Shown one piece after another: positions 50,027 to 61,065 of a DNA stretch of 64,000 nucleotides (its first letter is position 1; every line of letters starts with the position of its first letter). This DNA is from Ailanthus altissimus (lineage: Eukaryota; Streptophyta; Magnoliopsida; Sapindales; Simaroubaceae). Under the pieces are notes generated by a model, which saw only the letters and a list, made by a program, of their open reading frames with translations, was not told the origin of the DNA and made no database searches. The stretch is taken from NCBI GenBank assembly GCA_946807835.1, contig OX327697.1:22578001-22642000 (forward strand), in the 5' to 3' direction. The position numbers and the translations under genes are program-made.

Positions 50027-51491
50027 TGATAGAACGTAATTATATAAAATATTTTATCCTTCAAAACTTAATATTTCCTCAATTTATCTCATTAATTTGG
50101 AAATTTATGCATGTTAATGTTGTTTTATAGGTTTAAAGACTATTGGCATGGAATACTGGAAACTGAACGCAAATAGAGCTATTTGAGATAAAAATATGAG
50201 AATAGACAAAAATGCTCCAAATATAAACAATGATTATGAATAGTGCCCAATGTACAATATTTATGAACAGTATTTTGGGTACCATTCATCCGAAAACCTA
50301 GGTCCTAGTACTACGACACCTTAAATCTAGTGCCGCGGTGCTTAATTCTAAAAAATTTCAAGTTTTGGTAAACAATATCAAATAGTATGTATAAACAGAA
50401 ACATTATTATGAATAGTCGTGTAGGTCACTATCCATCAAGAATATAAATTTCTAGAATATATAATAGTAAATGCTAATTTTTATAAGGCAACGTTTGTCC
50501 TATTTCGGTGCCTTAACCCTATAAAATGATCACTATTAAGCCAAAACAAGAGAGAGCGGTATGATGAGAGATCAAAAATACCAATAAACAAGTCTTGGAT
50601 CGAATTAAACATCAAGGAAGAAATGATTCAACAGTAAGGATCAAACAAAGCAATAGAATAAGGAACTTTCTTTTCTTTGTCTTTATATTTGTTGTATGAT
50701 GATTTTCTTCAATTTGTTGATCGATTTTAGTTCTAGAACTCTTTTTATTATCATGAATTAATTTTATATAATTATGATTATGATTTGAACACAAGTTGTA
50801 ACTTGGATTCATTATTTATCCTTATTCATTATGTCAATATTGAATTGTTTAATCTATTGAGTGTTTAATGCTTCTAATTACATAAAAATATATTAGATTG
50901 ATCTAGGAATCTTAATAAATTTGAAAAAGGAAAATTTATGTTAGACATTAATAGATTAATATATAATCATTGTGTAAAAATATGAGTTCCATATGTGATA
51001 AGAATATGCTCATATGATATATATATATATATATATAACCATTTGTGAAACTTGCTCTAAATGAATCTCAATTTAATATAATTATCATAGGAATATAAAT
51101 AATTGATTGATTGAGGTATAATCACTTGACCATAAAAAGAGGCTTGTGAATGCATTTGAGTTTCTGGTTAACAATTCATATTGATAGATTAATGGTAACG
51201 AGTGAATTCAAGTGTAGTATCCAGAGATAATTATAATCTTAGACATTTGATAATTAGAGTGTTTAAGATCATTTCCTTATTGTTTTTATCATTAATTTAA
51301 TTATTTAGTTAATTTAGATATCAATTCATTGAATTGTCAATAGTTTGAATAATAGAAAGAGGACATAATTTTAATACTTAGCAAGTAGTAATAACAATTT
51401 CTCGTGCGAATCAACATTTTTCTTATTATATATTACTTGTTACGATAACGTGCCCTTGAGTTAAAAGTATATACATAAAAAATACACAACA
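50027..51491. mobile_element. 1.46-kb solo-LTR-like insertion in Copia C (relative of 34,104-35,451)
   Basis: Starts TGATAGAACG and ends ACACAACA, flanked by GCATG (50,022-50,026) and GCATA (51,492-51,496). It shares with the 34-kb unit the same first seven bases, a TATA-like CCTATAAAATG (50,519), collinear blocks such as the one around GAACTTGACAAAGG / AATTTGAAAAAGG, and a right part with TTGTTACGATAACGTGCCC against TTGATACGATAGTGTACGC. It is non-coding and contains an (AT)n tract near 51,019. Confidence 0.65.
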
Positions 51492-52079
51492 GCATACTAC
51501 CATATCTCTCTATTATTACTCTTTATAACATCTTCATAATTCTTAGGCTCATTATACTCAATAGTATAGGTAGTATTGAAGGCATGGGCTATTAAATCTA
51601 CATGGGCATACTTTATTAGTGGCTTGACTATTCTTCTTAGCCTATCCTTGACTAGTTGATATTCTTCAAGTTCTAACTTGTTTCTGGGTGGTTTTCGAGA
51701 TATTATAGGTGTTTTAAATTTATCTCCTGGTGTTGTTATTTCTTTAACGTGCTATCTTGAGTGCATACTAGTTCTTATCTCTTATTCTACTTCTATTCTC
51801 ACAATTTCTAGTGCTAAATTATCTTTGGCATAAGTTGTTTTTTTTCCACTTCTTTTTGGTTGATCTCTATTAATGTTGATTAGTTGAACATCACGTTTCT
51901 ACTTATGATACCTTTGGTGATTTCATCTCTATACACCATACCTTGTATTCCTTTACTCTTTCTAGATATTCTACGAATATCCTTTTTAAGGCTCTCAATT
52001 TCCATTTACATTGTTTGATGTGTATGAAGGCAAAGCATCCAAATACCCTTATATGACCATATCTTAGAGTACTTCATAA

Positions 52080-52583
52080 TCACTTTTCCTTTGGTGTCTT
52101 AAAGTTGATTGTTGAGAAGAGACTTTTGTTGATTAGGTTAGTTGTTGTGGTTATCACTTCTTCCCAAAATACTTTAAACAGCCTAGCACTTGTCAATATA
52201 CATCTTACTCTATCAAGTAAAATTTTGTTCATTCTTTTTGCAAGACCATTTTGCTTAGGCATAAACCTAACTATTTTGTACCTTGTTATACTATACTTGA
52301 CACAAAATTTATCAAAATTTGTATTGAAAGACTCAAGACCATTATTTGTCTTAAGTTTCTTGACTCTTCCATTGGTTTGATTTTCTATAAATGTATTCCA
52401 AGTTTTAAAAGTTTTAAATACTTTTTCCTTACTCTTCAGTATATACACCCATAATTTTCTTAAATAATCATCCATTAATGTCAGAAAGTATCTAGTACCT
52501 CCATATATAGCTGTCTGTGTAAGTCCTACCAAATTTAAGTGTATGTAGTCTAGTGTTCCATTGGTTTTGTGCTTATCAATCAA
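52080..52583 (-). pseudogene. Copia C integrase fragment
   Basis: The longest open stretch of Copia C, 167 codons. It shows the integrase core pattern: DYIHLNLVG, then FLTLMDDYLRKLWVYILK with the catalytic-type Asp, LKTNNG where the usual sequence is LRTDNG (Asp replaced by Asn), and PKQNGLAKRMNK in place of PQQNGVAERMNR. The changed residues show it is no longer a functional integrase. It is part of the broken polyprotein above. Confidence 0.85.
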
Positions 52584-52755
52584 GTTTTCCTAGAGATAAC
52601 AAGTACCTCTTCAAATTAGGAACATGTTTTACATTCAACAGCTCTCTCTTTACCATCATGTATTATTAAGCTAACACTATCCATTTTAATGACTTGGCAT
52701 ACCATGTGTCACGTCTCATATCAAATAAAATTGGGTAGATCTTAGATATATATAG

Positions 52756-55436
52756 TGTCACGCCCCAAATATTCTCAAGCAATTACTCGAGTATTTGACG
52801 CGCGACAAGACCACCAAGGGGGTGTCTTAGTCCATTTTTGGTTAAATGGGTTAGAGCTTCTAGAAGGCCCATGGAGTTGGGTTGAGGCCACATTAATGTG
52901 GTAGATGAGAGAATAATCTAGAAAAGGCATATTTCTTTGGATATACTTTTGGTAGTTGGCATCTTTTGGAATATTCCTTAGCATATTCTCCTCTTTAGAT
53001 GTGGACCATTGGATTAGAGTTAATCCTAGCCGTCCATTGTATATAGCTTTAGCTATAAATATGTGGAGTTCTCATTTGAGAATTCATCCTCCAAATTGTA
53101 GAAATACTCTTAGCTTGTAAGTGTATAGCTTTGTAATCTCTCTTTAGTAATAAAATACGAGAGCATTCTCCAAAACACTCGGTGTGCTTCTTCTTCATCT
53201 CTTTCTTTGGTTATTGGGGTCTTGTAGGCTGCTTAGCACTAGCAAGTGTCTAAGGTCGCACGGTTTTGAGAAATCGGGTCGTGACAAGTGGTATCAGAGC
53301 AAATATTCTCAAGCAATTACTCGAGTATTTGGCGCGCGACAAGACCACCAAGGGGGTGTCTTAGTCCATTTTTGGTTAAATGGGCTAGAGCTTCTAGAAG
53401 GCCCATTGAGTTGGGTTGAGGCCACATTAATGTGGTAGATGGGAGAATAATCTAGAAAAGGCATATTTCTTTGGATATACTTTTGGTAGTTGGCATCTTT
53501 TGGAATATTCCTTAGCATATTCTCCTCTTTAGATGTGGACCATTGGATTAGAGTTAATCCTAGCCGTCCATTGTATATAGCTTTAGCTATAAATAAGTGG
53601 AGTTCTCATTTGAGAATTCATCCTCCAAATTGTAGAAATACTCTTAGCTTGTAAGTGTATAGCTTTGTAATCTCTCTTTAGTAATAAAATACGAGAGCAT
53701 TCTCCCAAACACTCGGTGTGCTTCTTCTTCATCTCTTTCTTTGGTTATTGGGGTCTTGTAGGCTGCTTAGCACTAGCAAGTGTCTAAGGCCGCACGGTTT
53801 CGAGAAATCGGGTCGTGACAAGTGGTATCAGAGCAAATATTCTCAAGCAATTACTCGAGTATTTGGCGCGCGACAAGACCACCAAGGGGGTGTCTTAGTC
53901 CATTTTTGGTTAAATGGGCTAGATCTTCTAGAAGGCCCATGGAGTTGGGTTGAGGCCACATTAATGTGGTAGATGGGAGACTAATCTAGAAAAGGCATAT
54001 TTCTTTGGATATACTTTTGGTAGTTGGCATCTTTTGGAATATTCCTTAGCATATTCTCCTCTTTAGATGTGGACCATTGGATTAGAGTTAATCCTAGCCG
54101 TCCATTGTATATAGCTTTAGCTATAAATAGGTGGAGTTCTCATTTGAGAATTCATCCTCCAAATTGTAGAAATACTCTTAGCTTGTAAGTGTATAGCTTT
54201 GTAATCTCTCTTTAGTAATAAAATACGAGAGCATTCTCCAAAACACTCGGTGTGCTTCTTCTTCATCTCTTTCTTTGGTTATTGGGGTCTTGTAGGCTGC
54301 TTAGCACTAGCAAGTGTCTAAGGCCGCACGGTTTCGAGAAATCGGGTCGTGACAAGTGGTATCAGAGCAAATATTCTCAAGCAATTACTCGAGTATTTGG
54401 CGCGCGACAAGACCACCAAGGGGGTGTCTTAGTCCATTTTTGGTTAAATGGGCTAGAGCTTCTAGAAGGCCCATGGAGTTGGGTTGAGGCCACATTAATG
54501 TGGTAGATGGGAGAATAATCTAGAAAAGGCATATTTCTTTGGATATACTTTTGGTAGTTGGCATCTTTTGGAATATTCCTTAGCATATTCTCCTCTTTAG
54601 ATGTGGACCATTGGATTAGAGTTAATCCTAGCCGTCCATTGTATATAGCTTTAGCTATAAATAGGTGGAGTTCTCATTTGAGAATTCATCCTCCAAATTG
54701 TAGAAATACTCTTAGCTTGTAAGTGTATAGCTTTGTAATCTCTCTTTAGTAATAAAATACGAGAGCATTCTCCCAAACACTCGATGTGCTTCTTCTTCAT
54801 CTCTTTCTTTGGTTATTGGGGTCTTGTAGGCTGCTTAGCACTAGCAAGTGTCTAAGGCCGCACGGTTTCGAGAAATCGGGTCGTGACAAGTGGTATCAGA
54901 GCAAATATTCTCAAGCAATTACTCGAGTATTTGGCGCGCGACAAGACCACCAAGGGGGTGTCTTAGTCCATTTTTGGTTAAATGGGCTAGAGCTTCTAGA
55001 AGGCCCATGGAGTTGGGTTGAGGCCACATTAATGTGGTAGGTGGGAGAATAATCTAGAAAAGGCATATTCCTTTGGATATACTTTTGGTAGTTGGCATCT
55101 TTTGGAATATTTCTTAGCATATTCTCCTCTTTAGATGTGGACCATTGGATTAGAGTTAATCCTAGTCGTCCATTGTATATAGCTTTAGCTATAAATAGGT
55201 GGAGTTCTCATTTGAGAATTCATCCTCCAAATTGTAGAAATACTCTTAGCTTGTAAGTGTATAGCTTTGTAATCTCTCTTTAGTAATAAAATACGAGAGC
55301 ATTCTCCAAAACACTCGGTGTGCTTCTTCTTCATCTCTTTCTTTGGTTATTGGGGTCTTGTAGGCTGCTTAGCACTAGCAAGTGTCTAAGGCCGCACGGT
55401 TTCGAGAAATCGGGTCGTGACAAGTGGTATCAGAGC
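52756..55436 (+). repeat. Head-to-tail array of five 534-bp LTR-PBS units
   Basis: Units begin with AAATATTCTC at 52,767, 53,301, 53,835, 54,369 and 54,903 and end with AGTGGTATCAGAGC; the period is exactly 534 bp. Only the first has the true LTR start TGTCACGCCCC (52,756-52,766). In units 2-5 the primer-binding site is joined directly to LTR base 12. Each unit keeps a TATA-type CTATAAATA and an AATAAAATACGAG poly(A)-like signal, so five promoters lie in series upstream of one gag. Short frames in these units on both strands are by-products of the repeat, not genes. Confidence 0.95.
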
Positions 55437-55449
55437 GGGTTCAAAGAAG

Positions 55450-57006
55450 ATGGTGAAGGAAGTTACTGGAACATCGGGGATTACTCAAGGGAAGGGTAGA
55501 GACCCCAAAGCTAGGAGACATGGGAGTATTTCGCCAGAAAAGTTCGTTGATCCGAACCATGATCTAGGGGACATGGTTATGAAGCTCGGTGGTGCTGTGA
55601 GCAAGGCGACGAACCGCCTTGGGGAGTTGGAGGAGCAAGTTCAGAATGTCGAGGTAGGCCTCGATACTCAAGGTGATGAGCTGCGCTCCCTCATCGAAAG
55701 CTCCATTGACGAGCATGCTGTCAAGCAACGGGACTGGATCAAGGCTTTTCAGGAGAAGGTCTACAACACCATGGACAAAGTTCAAGCCCAAGTAGAAAAG
55801 CTACGAAAGGGGTTTGAAGGTGTCAAGGAGGATGTGGTGTTGTGCAAGCGAGCGGTCGCTAACGGCGTAGCTACTCAAACTGCGGTGGCTGCACTAAAGG
55901 TCGAGGCCCCTAAACCGAAGGAGTTTAGCGGCAGATGGGATGCCAAGGAGCTTGACAACTTCTTTTGGCAAATGGAGAGGTATTTCGGCGCTATGGGCGT
56001 GCGGGACGAACACAAGGTAAGTACTGCAACTTTATACCTTTCCGATCATGCAATTCTGTGGTGGCGTAGGAAAAGCGAGGAGATTCGCAAGGGTACCTGC
56101 ACCATAGACACATGGGAAGAATTGCAACGGGAGTTAAAACGCCAATTCTATTCGGAGAATGTGGCGCATGACGCTCGCAAGCGGTTGAAGGAGTTGAAAC
56201 AAACGAAGTCCATTGGGGAGTACGTAGAGGAGTACTCTTTGCTGATGCTGCAAATCCGCAACATGGCCGAGGAGGACTTGTTGTTCAATTTCCTGGACGG
56301 GTTACAATCCTGGGCTGTCAATGAGTTGAAGCGGCGTAGAGTGCAGAATATATCCGACGCCCTTACAATGGCGGAGACGCTCATGGATTACCGCAAGGGG
56401 GATTTGGGAAAGTCTAGAAATTCTAAACCCAATCACAGCAAGGGTGGGGAAGCCAAGGAGTTTCAGCCTCCGGAGAGCAAGGAGGAGAAAGGCAAACCGC
56501 CCAAGTGGAAGGAGCAGAAACGCAACGGCCATAGAGGTAATGGTCCGAAGTCTAACTGTTTTCTCTGCGATGGGGATCATTGGGTGAAGGACTGTCCGAA
56601 GAAAAAGGCTTTCAATGCAATGTACGAGGCAAAATACGAGGGCGAACAGAGCCGTATGGGTTGCATGCAGCTGTTCAATTCCCTCAAAGCCAAGCGGCGT
56701 GTAGACGCGCCAACGGGGACGGCGCTCATGTACATTGAAGCCTATGTCAATTGCATCAAGACTCAAGTGTTAGTTGATACGGGGGCTACGCACAACTTCA
56801 TTAAGCGTGCGGAAGCGGAACGCTTGGGCCTTTATGTAGAGAAAGGAGAGGGATATCTCAAGTCCGTGAATGCAAGAGCCAAGCCGCTAGATGGGGTGGT
56901 TCGTGGAGCTGAAATCCACCTTGGCAAATGGCACGGTGAGGTAAATTTCTCGGTAGCACCTCTCGATGATTTTGATGTGGTGCTAGGTATGGAGTTCTTA
57001 GGGTAG
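55450..57006 (+). CDS. Chromovirus Gag-protease reading frame
   Basis: 518 residues from the first ATG after the last primer-binding site; upstream in-frame codons exist but lie in the LTR/PBS. Residues 1-150 are charged, with a coiled-coil-like heptad stretch around 50-130. The retrotransposon Gag domain spans about 155-320, with YLSDHAILWWRRK. The zinc knuckle CFLCDGDHWVKDC is at 370-382, the CX2CX3HX4C form seen in plant chromoviruses. The aspartic protease motif VDTGATHNF starts near 442, followed by a second conserved stretch VVLGMEFL at the end. The frame stops at a TAG exactly where relatives continue into pol. Codon use and GC content are far higher than in the surrounding DNA. Gag could still be made if an LTR promoter is active. 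Confidence 0.88.
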   Translation: MVKEVTGTSGITQGKGRDPKARRHGSISPEKFVDPNHDLGDMVMKLGGAVSKATNRLGELEEQVQNVEVGLDTQGDELRSLIESSIDEHAVKQRDWIKAFQEKVYNTMDKVQAQVEKLRKGFEGVKEDVVLCKRAVANGVATQTAVAALKVEAPKPKEFSGRWDAKELDNFFWQMERYFGAMGVRDEHKVSTATLYLSDHAILWWRRKSEEIRKGTCTIDTWEELQRELKRQFYSENVAHDARKRLKELKQTKSIGEYVEEYSLLMLQIRNMAEEDLLFNFLDGLQSWAVNELKRRRVQNISDALTMAETLMDYRKGDLGKSRNSKPNHSKGGEAKEFQPPESKEEKGKPPKWKEQKRNGHRGNGPKSNCFLCDGDHWVKDCPKKKAFNAMYEAKYEGEQSRMGCMQLFNSLKAKRRVDAPTGTALMYIEAYVNCIKTQVLVDTGATHNFIKRAEAERLGLYVEKGEGYLKSVNARAKPLDGVVRGAEIHLGKWHGEVNFSVAPLDDFDVVLGMEFLG

Positions 57007-57950
57007 TACAACGTGGTGTTACTTCCTCAACACAACTATATGTGTATTTTGGAAGGAGGGCCTCGAATGATACCGACGGTAGACATGCCCAAGGGTGGGC
57101 GATCCAAGCCAAACGCCAAGGTTCTTTCCGCAATGCAACTAAGGGTAGATGCTGGGCGCAAAGGAGGGTTACATTCAGCCTCAACAACGGGGGTGGATGA
57201 TGCGGAAAATGGGGGCAAGGATGAAATACCGAAGGTTGTTGCAGAAGTGCTCGGGGAGCACAATGGGGTCAAGCCTACTGCCATACCGGAAGAACCGCCT
57301 TCAAGAGATGTAATTGAGGACAAGTTGGAGCTTGAGATTATGCTTCCAACTATGGGGTTGACGCCTCCATCAGAGATAGGAGAGTTGCAGGGGCAGCTTG
57401 AGGAGTTGTTGGATGCGGGTGTCATCCAAAAGTCCAAGGTGTCACATGATGTGCAGTTTCAGCACAAGGAGTGGGTCGAAGACAAGCAGTGGCGTGTCAA
57501 GCATAGTGCGAGGGACTTGGTGATGGAGACGATGCTTCCACCACAACGCAAGTCAGCACGCCCACTTCACAAGGGCCTTGATCGTGGGGACGAGGGGCCA
57601 AGGTTGATTGCCAAGAGAGTTGGTAACGTCTCACATAAGGTGGAGTTACCTTCGAGACAGCGGCAGTGGCGACATCAGGTGCATTCCGCAAGCTGTTGGA
57701 AGCAGTACCGTGGAGGTACGGGAGATACAGAATTTGAGCCACACAACCGGAAACCTTTGGGGATTTCCACACGCCATGACAAAGGGGAGCAACTTAGGAC
57801 GAGTCTTGAGTACTTTGTCGAGTGGAAAGGTTTGCCGGATGGGAGAGCACGCTTGGGACACGAGAGTGCACAACTAGAGTTTGCAGAACGGGGTGCGCAA
57901 GTTCCAACGAAGACGCGACGAGGGCGTCGCGTGAATTTGGTGGGGGAGAA
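57007..57950 (+). pseudogene. Remnant of chromovirus pol (core deleted), in frame after a TAG
   Basis: The same reading frame continues for 944 bases without another stop into the 3' LTR. Recognisable scraps are collinear with a full chromovirus: the protease end (YNVVLLPQHNYMCIL), the reverse transcriptase entrance (LQGQLEELLDAGVIQKSK), the integrase tail (DLVMETMLPP and LIAKRVGNVSHKVELP), and a chromodomain-like YFVEWKGLPDG. All catalytic reverse transcriptase, RNase H and integrase parts are absent. Loss was clean enough to leave one open frame, which suggests several in-frame deletions or recombination in a parent element. Confidence 0.8.
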
Positions 57951-58481
57951 TGTCACACCCCAAATATTCTCAAGCAATTACTCGAGTATTTGGCGCGCGA
58001 CAAGACCACCAAGGGGGTGTCTTAGTCCATTTTTGGTTAAATGGGCTAGAGCTTCTAGAAGGCCCATGGAGTTGGGTTGAGGCCACATTAATGTGGTAGG
58101 TGGGAGAATAATCTAGAAAAGGCATATTCCTTTGGATATATTTTTGATAGTTGGCATCTTTTGGAATATTCCTTAGCATATTCTCCTCTTTAGATGTGGA
58201 CCATTGGATTAGAGTTAATCATAGCCGTCCATTGTATATAGCTTTAGCTATAAATAGGTGGAGTTCTCATTTGAGAATTCATCCTCCAAATTGTAGAAAT
58301 ACTCTTAGCTTGTAAGTGTATAACTTTGTAATCTCTCTTTAGTAATAAAATACGAGAGCATTCTCCCAAACACTCGGTGTGCTTCTTCTTCATCTCTTTC
58401 TTTGGTTATTGGGGTCTTGTAGGCTGCTTAGCACTAGCAAGTGTCTAAGGCCACACGGTTTCGAGAAATCGGGTCGTGACA
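57951..58481 (+). repeat. 3' LTR of the chromovirus derivative
   Basis: 531 bp, starts TGTCACACCCC and ends GGGTCGTGACA, preceded by purine tract GGTGGGGGAGAA. It shares with unit 5 of the 5' array two variants absent from units 1-4: GTAGGTGGG, and CATATTCCTTT instead of CATATTTCTTT. Confidence 0.93.
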
Positions 58482-58679
58482 ATATAGGCAGGTAGATAGT
58501 ATTACCTAACAAACTAGTATTTTAGGTCAATGGTAAATGCCTGAGCTATGACAAGTGGTATCAGAGCAGACTTGAATTCTCATTCATATGTGAACTCTCA
58601 AAATAGCCCCAATAAAAATTATCACGTGAGATGTGGGTCCCCTATACCTCCAGAGGGGTGTGTAATACGAGCCATTTTG

Positions 58680-61065
58680 TGTTGGGAATGTCGAGTGTGT
58701 GATATACGAGTGTATACTTAATTTTAAAAATTAACTATACGCAACGGAAGCATGTTACATATACATCCAATTTAGCAATTAACCACATATATGAACAAAT
58801 ATAACTATTATACAAAATATATCTATGATGAACAATATTGTATTATAAGATAATGTAAAACACTTACCTAATGAAGGTAGTTTTACAAATTCTTCAAGTT
58901 CTCTAACAATTCATGTAAAGAGCTCACTTTGAAGTATATGTTGAACAATTCTAATCCATAACTTTTAGTGGGATTAAGGAGTTAGAATGGTAGTTTAGTT
59001 TTAGAATTTTCAGCAACTTGTATTCAAACTCTTTTGAATACAAGTTCTTAAATGGAGATGGTAAATATTTTTCTATACAACTCTTGTATTAATTAAAAAT
59101 ATTTAACATACAACTCTTGTATAATTCTTAGAAATAATTTCTACATGATAATTATTTTGAACAACTCTTTTCAAAGTAATTATCTTTTTCTCCATTTTCA
59201 TCTCATTCATTTTAGCCATCCATTAGATAAGAAGATGAAGAAAAGTTTGTTTATTTTTCTAACACTTGAAAGAACAAAACTTAAAACTCTCTCTTACCTC
59301 TCTACCTTGCCATTCCAAATTCTTCTCCAAGAATTGAATGAATGATTCAATTGTTTTTGCCAAAATCTATTTTGTTAATTTAACACTTTGATTAAACAAA
59401 AGAAAGTGCTCCACCAATTTTATTGTTGGTCTTCCACTTAGAATTAATTTAACCAAGCATTAGAATAATAGCTACCTAAATTAATTTTTACCTAACAAAT
59501 ATAATTACTTTAATTATAATAAGTAATTAAATGGCCAACATCTAGGCCCCTCGTTGTATTAAAATACAATGCCATGATCTATATATTATAATATTATCTA
59601 ATAATATATAATTTAATTATTCAAAATAATTTTGAATAATTACTTTTTACTTTACTAATTTTTACTACCAAAGTTAAATGGTAAAAATAAATCATGAAAT
59701 TTGTTTTTGTCATTTGTCAATATTTTATTAATTAACAACCCTTGTTAATTAATTGAGTGATTTACTTAACAATTAAGTCTTGACAAATATACCATCTGAG
59801 GGATCCCGAAACAATCATTCTATTTTTGCTGAAATTTATTGGATCAAATTAATTCAATCCAATTCGCTACCCCAGTGCGCAACGAATACACTTCATATTA
59901 TGAGACTATCTAGGTCCACACCTGATTTGTCATATGGATATCCTCCATACGTCCGTGAACAATGTCTCACACACATGTTATGGATATTACAAATCAACGT
60001 GTTAGACCATGCAAGTTGAAGTTATTGCATATTCATATAATCCTTCCATCATTTATATCCCTGAAGAGTAGAGATATAGATCAACACCGTCAAATCTCTA
60101 TTTGCTCAATCATGAACTTATCTCCAGATTTATATTTCAATAAACAATATCCACAAACACTTTTGTGATATTGTTTATTCATTTGGAATATATTTTTTGA
60201 GGTTTATGATTGCGGCCACAAGACTTTTTGAAATACAATCTCGGAGCATTAGGATATACAACCCACTCATATGAGCTGATGGATTCCATATCTACACACA
60301 TCAAACTCCATAAGCATCGAACCATACCCAGCGACACCCAGCGGTCAGACCATGAAAGGTTTCTGATATGTGTGGAACCAAAGCATGGTGGATCACTCAC
60401 AAGCCCATTGTGGTGCTTAGGTTAAAGGACCACAAATACTACTCAATTCAGAAGGCCTTCCATTGACGGCTTTATGAGATGTCTATTAGATATCCTCGTG
60501 AGTTTGTTCAATATCTAGTCCTTACTAAATACCTGCATCTCTATACGAGTTTCTACTTAGCTCATGATTTGCTAAGACTAACCATTTGGACCATCCAGAT
60601 ATAGACATACACTAATCTATATTATTAGGTTCCATCAATAGACTCGTATCGATGAAATTAGATCGGAAACATTGTGTTTGAAAATATACTTGATAATGAC
60701 ATTTCCTAACACCATCTGCAACTCTTTGCAGCTATGTCATTACTAATATATTCTCAGGTTATTGTCACATTCCAGATAAGGCTTTAACTCCTTAGATTTC
60801 GCTAACTCTTATAAACTTACTAACTCTTTAGTACCACTAACTCTTAGTGCTTATAACTATTAATATTGCTAACTCTTAGCACTAATCTAAACTCCTTTAG
60901 ACCAGATCTGAACTCTTTCAGATCATACAATATCTGAAACGTTACAAGTATCTTACCATTTTAATAATAAATAATTTAACAATTTTATTAGAAATGATAA
61001 TTATATAAATACTATCATTATATATTTATACATAATGGGATGGCACGTAAGCACAAATCCTAACA
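58680..61065. mobile_element. 2.4-kb LTR-like insertion in the TRIM interior
   Basis: Starts TGTTGGGAATGTCG and ends CAAATCCTAACA, flanked by TTTTG (58,675-58,679) and GTTTG (61,066-61,070), four of five matching. TRIM sequence resumes after it, as shown by collinearity with the second TRIM copy. No coding region. A GC-richer block lies at 60,200-60,430. Most likely a solo LTR of a long-LTR Copia or similar element. Confidence 0.6.

Larger units (their letters stand above)
52756..58481 (+). mobile_element. Internally deleted chromovirus (Ty3/Gypsy) with five tandem 5' LTR-PBS units
   Basis: Inserted in the 5' LTR of the TRIM; ATATAG flanks both sides (52,750-52,755 and 58,482-58,487). Order: five tandem LTR-PBS units (52,756-55,436), a gag-protease frame, a remnant of pol ending in an integrase/chromodomain-like region, purine tract GGTGGGGGAGAA, and one 3' LTR (57,951-58,481, 531 bp). 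The reverse transcriptase-RNase H-integrase core is gone, so it is non-autonomous. LTR copies differ at only about 1-2% of sites by eye, making it the youngest element here together with its high GC content relative to its surroundings. Confidence 0.9.

Noticed and set aside
53289..53300. TGGTATCAGAGC copies as tRNA gene fragments
   Set aside because: Each is only the 12-base complement of a tRNA 3' end directly after an LTR, the standard primer-binding site, with no tRNA body.
52775..55120. Repeated 69- and 84-codon open frames on both strands, once per 534-bp unit
   Set aside because: They are identical by-products of the tandem LTR units, overlap the primer-binding site and promoter, and match no protein family.
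52756..55436. The 534-bp array as a CRISPR array or ordinary satellite DNA
   Set aside because: The units are LTRs with TATA, poly(A) signal and primer-binding site, matched by a 3' LTR 2.5 kb away. There are no variable spacers, and the DNA is plant nuclear.
55417..57006. The gag frame as a domesticated host gene
   Set aside because: It lies between matching LTRs with PBS and purine tract, has no introns or host promoter, and stops at a simple TAG within a transposon frame.
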